64,000 bases of DNA from CAZFER01 sp964517495 (GTDB lineage Bacteria; Hinthialibacterota; Hinthialibacteria; Hinthialibacterales; Hinthialibacteraceae), in assembly GCA_964517495.1 (NCBI GenBank), contig CAZFER010000006.1, positions 75,007 to 139,006 of the forward strand, given 5' to 3'. The notes beneath the pieces are model-generated. The model was not told where the DNA came from, made no database searches, and saw only the letters and a program-made list of their open reading frames with translations. The translations under genes and the position numbers were made by a program. Below are positions 63,107 to 64,000 of the stretch, in pieces. How positions within the stretch are numbered: position 1 is the first letter of the stretch; every line of letters begins with the position of its first letter.

Positions 63107-64000
63107 TTATGATTCCCGGGATTCCGTGCATGATTTTTGCCATCGGAGGAGGAGGTGTTTCATTCTTCGAAGCACATCTGGATGCTCTTGGGCGAGATCG
63201 TGCTCTTCGCTGGGATCTTCGAGTAAATCATATAATTCAAATGATTTGCCTCTATCGTTGCTAATAATTTTGTACTTATTGTTTGTCATGGAAAGCTGGT
63301 TGCGGAATTCAAAGGCGATGGGTTTTGGGCGGCAGTTTTGCTTATCAAGCAATACATTGGTTAATCGGATTCCATCAATCGGCTCAGGCTGCTCGGCCAT
63401 CTTAATACCCACCAGGTCAAGGATGGTGGGGTAATAATCACTGGTGCAGCATGGCATATCAACCGTGCGTGGTGTTTTTATTTTGTCAGGCCACACCACA
63501 AAGGCTGGTACGCGTACACCGCCTTCATACAGGCTTCCTTTGCGGCCACGATAAGGGCCTGAAGAACCTTGCTGGCGGTTCCCTGCCTGTTGGTTGGTTC
63601 CACCTCCTCTTCCTGCCGGGCCGTTATCCGAGCAGAACCAAAACAGCGTATTTCCATTCACGCCCAGTTTTTTCAATTCATCCTGCAGGCGGCCAACCTG
63701 TTCATCCATCGAACTAATACAGCCGTAATAATGCTGTTTGTTAATATCATGATCCTTATACATGGCCCGGTGCTTTTCACCCGCCACAACGGGTGAATGG
63801 GGAGTATGGAACCATATCACAGTAAAGAATGGCGTTTGCGATTGAGCCGCATTTTGAATAAAGGGGATGACTCGATCCATAATGACACGTGAATTATCAC
63901 CCTCCAGATTTTCCGTTACGCGCTCTTGGGGGCCAGTCCAATAATAGGTGCCGAATGGTTCACCCGGTGTGCCTTGTCCCCAATGATCGGGGACTATCAT
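63107..64000 (-). CDS. Arylsulfatase-type sulfatase, C-terminal part (5' end outside window)
   Basis: At least 297 aa; the frame runs past the window edge, so the catalytic Cys/Ser signature is not visible. Seen here: FTVIWFHTPHSPVV, LFWFCSDNGPAGRGGG (calcium-ligand Asp-Asn), YRGRKGSLYEGGVRVPAFVVWP and the C-terminal ELYDLLEDPSEEHDLA, all typical of S1 sulfatases. It removes sulfate esters, probably from glycans. An FGE or equivalent maturase is needed; the SUMF1-domain protein at 3889-4815 is a poor candidate since it lacks one catalytic cysteine. Confidence 0.93.
   Translation of the reverse strand: MIVPDHWGQGTPGEPFGTYYWTGPQERVTENLEGDNSRVIMDRVIPFIQNAAQSQTPFFTVIWFHTPHSPVVAGEKHRAMYKDHDINKQHYYGCISSMDEQVGRLQDELKKLGVNGNTLFWFCSDNGPAGRGGGTNQQAGNRQQGSSGPYRGRKGSLYEGGVRVPAFVVWPDKIKTPRTVDMPCCTSDYYPTILDLVGIKMAEQPEPIDGIRLTNVLLDKQNCRPKPIAFEFRNQLSMTNNKYKIISNDRGKSFELYDLLEDPSEEHDLAQEHPDVLRRMKHLLLRWQKSCTESRES

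Overview
The window reads as one continuous chromosomal stretch of a Gram-negative-type, saccharolytic, secretion-rich bacterium. The evidence is housekeeping genes (ftsK, accB-accC, truA, rpsU, glnS, a tRNA-Gln) mixed with many signal-peptide-bearing glycosidases, a lyase, a sulfatase, secreted repeat proteins, multihaem and monohaem cytochromes c, a CBM9/beta-barrel outer-membrane-type protein, and four stand-alone type II pseudopilins. The pseudopilins, the DUF6807-type protein, the sulfatase and the 'GDAPAEP'-type dispersed repeats fit PVC-like, Sumerlaeota-like or Hinthialibacterota-like lineages. This placement is an inference from gene content only; no marker gene was searched.

Layout. 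1-3 kb: 3' end of ftsK, a repeat-rich gap with a decayed small gene, a ribokinase and a small membrane protein. 3-9.3 kb: a Cys-rich secreted protein, a SUMF1-domain lipoprotein candidate lacking one FGE cysteine, tRNA-Gln, a GNAT, a secreted protein ending in two emfourin-like domains, and a frameshifted pseudogene. 9.6-21.3 kb: accB, accC, a pseudopilin, truA, a 1023-aa secreted protein, a secreted nucleoside-hydrolase-like protein, a B12-binding radical SAM protein, rpsU and two pseudopilins. 21.3-31.4 kb: an unknown cytosolic protein, a GH42-like secreted protein, and two very large secreted repeat proteins. 31.6-39.6 kb: a tight five-gene minus-strand operon (glycosidase, heparinase-like lyase, TolB-like propeller, TPR-sulfotransferase, M14 peptidase). 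39.8-47 kb: GH78 rhamnosidase, a seven-haem NapC-like cytochrome, an LVIVD-type fragment and L-rhamnose isomerase. 47-59 kb: a toxin-antitoxin module with a visible operator, DUF5916-like and unknown secreted proteins, EcsC-like, glnS, DUF6807-like, a one-haem cytochrome and a pseudopilin. 59-64 kb: GH106 rhamnosidase, a second intact copy of the small gene seen decayed near 1.2 kb, a repeat island, and the C-terminal part of a sulfatase.

How it fits together. GH78, GH106 and RhaA point to use of rhamnose-containing, probably sulfated, polysaccharides; the sulfatase, lyase and glycosidases fit that diet. The oddest sequence-level features are: (i) a small basic coiled-coil gene present twice (intact at 62.2-62.7 kb, truncated at 1.2 kb) with a conserved upstream region holding a GAAC-N4-GTTC palindrome, and repeats abutting both copies; (ii) the tandem emfourin-like secreted protein; (iii) the operon joining a TPR-sulfotransferase to a glycosidase and a lyase; and (iv) the A-B-B-B-A secreted Cys-motif protein.
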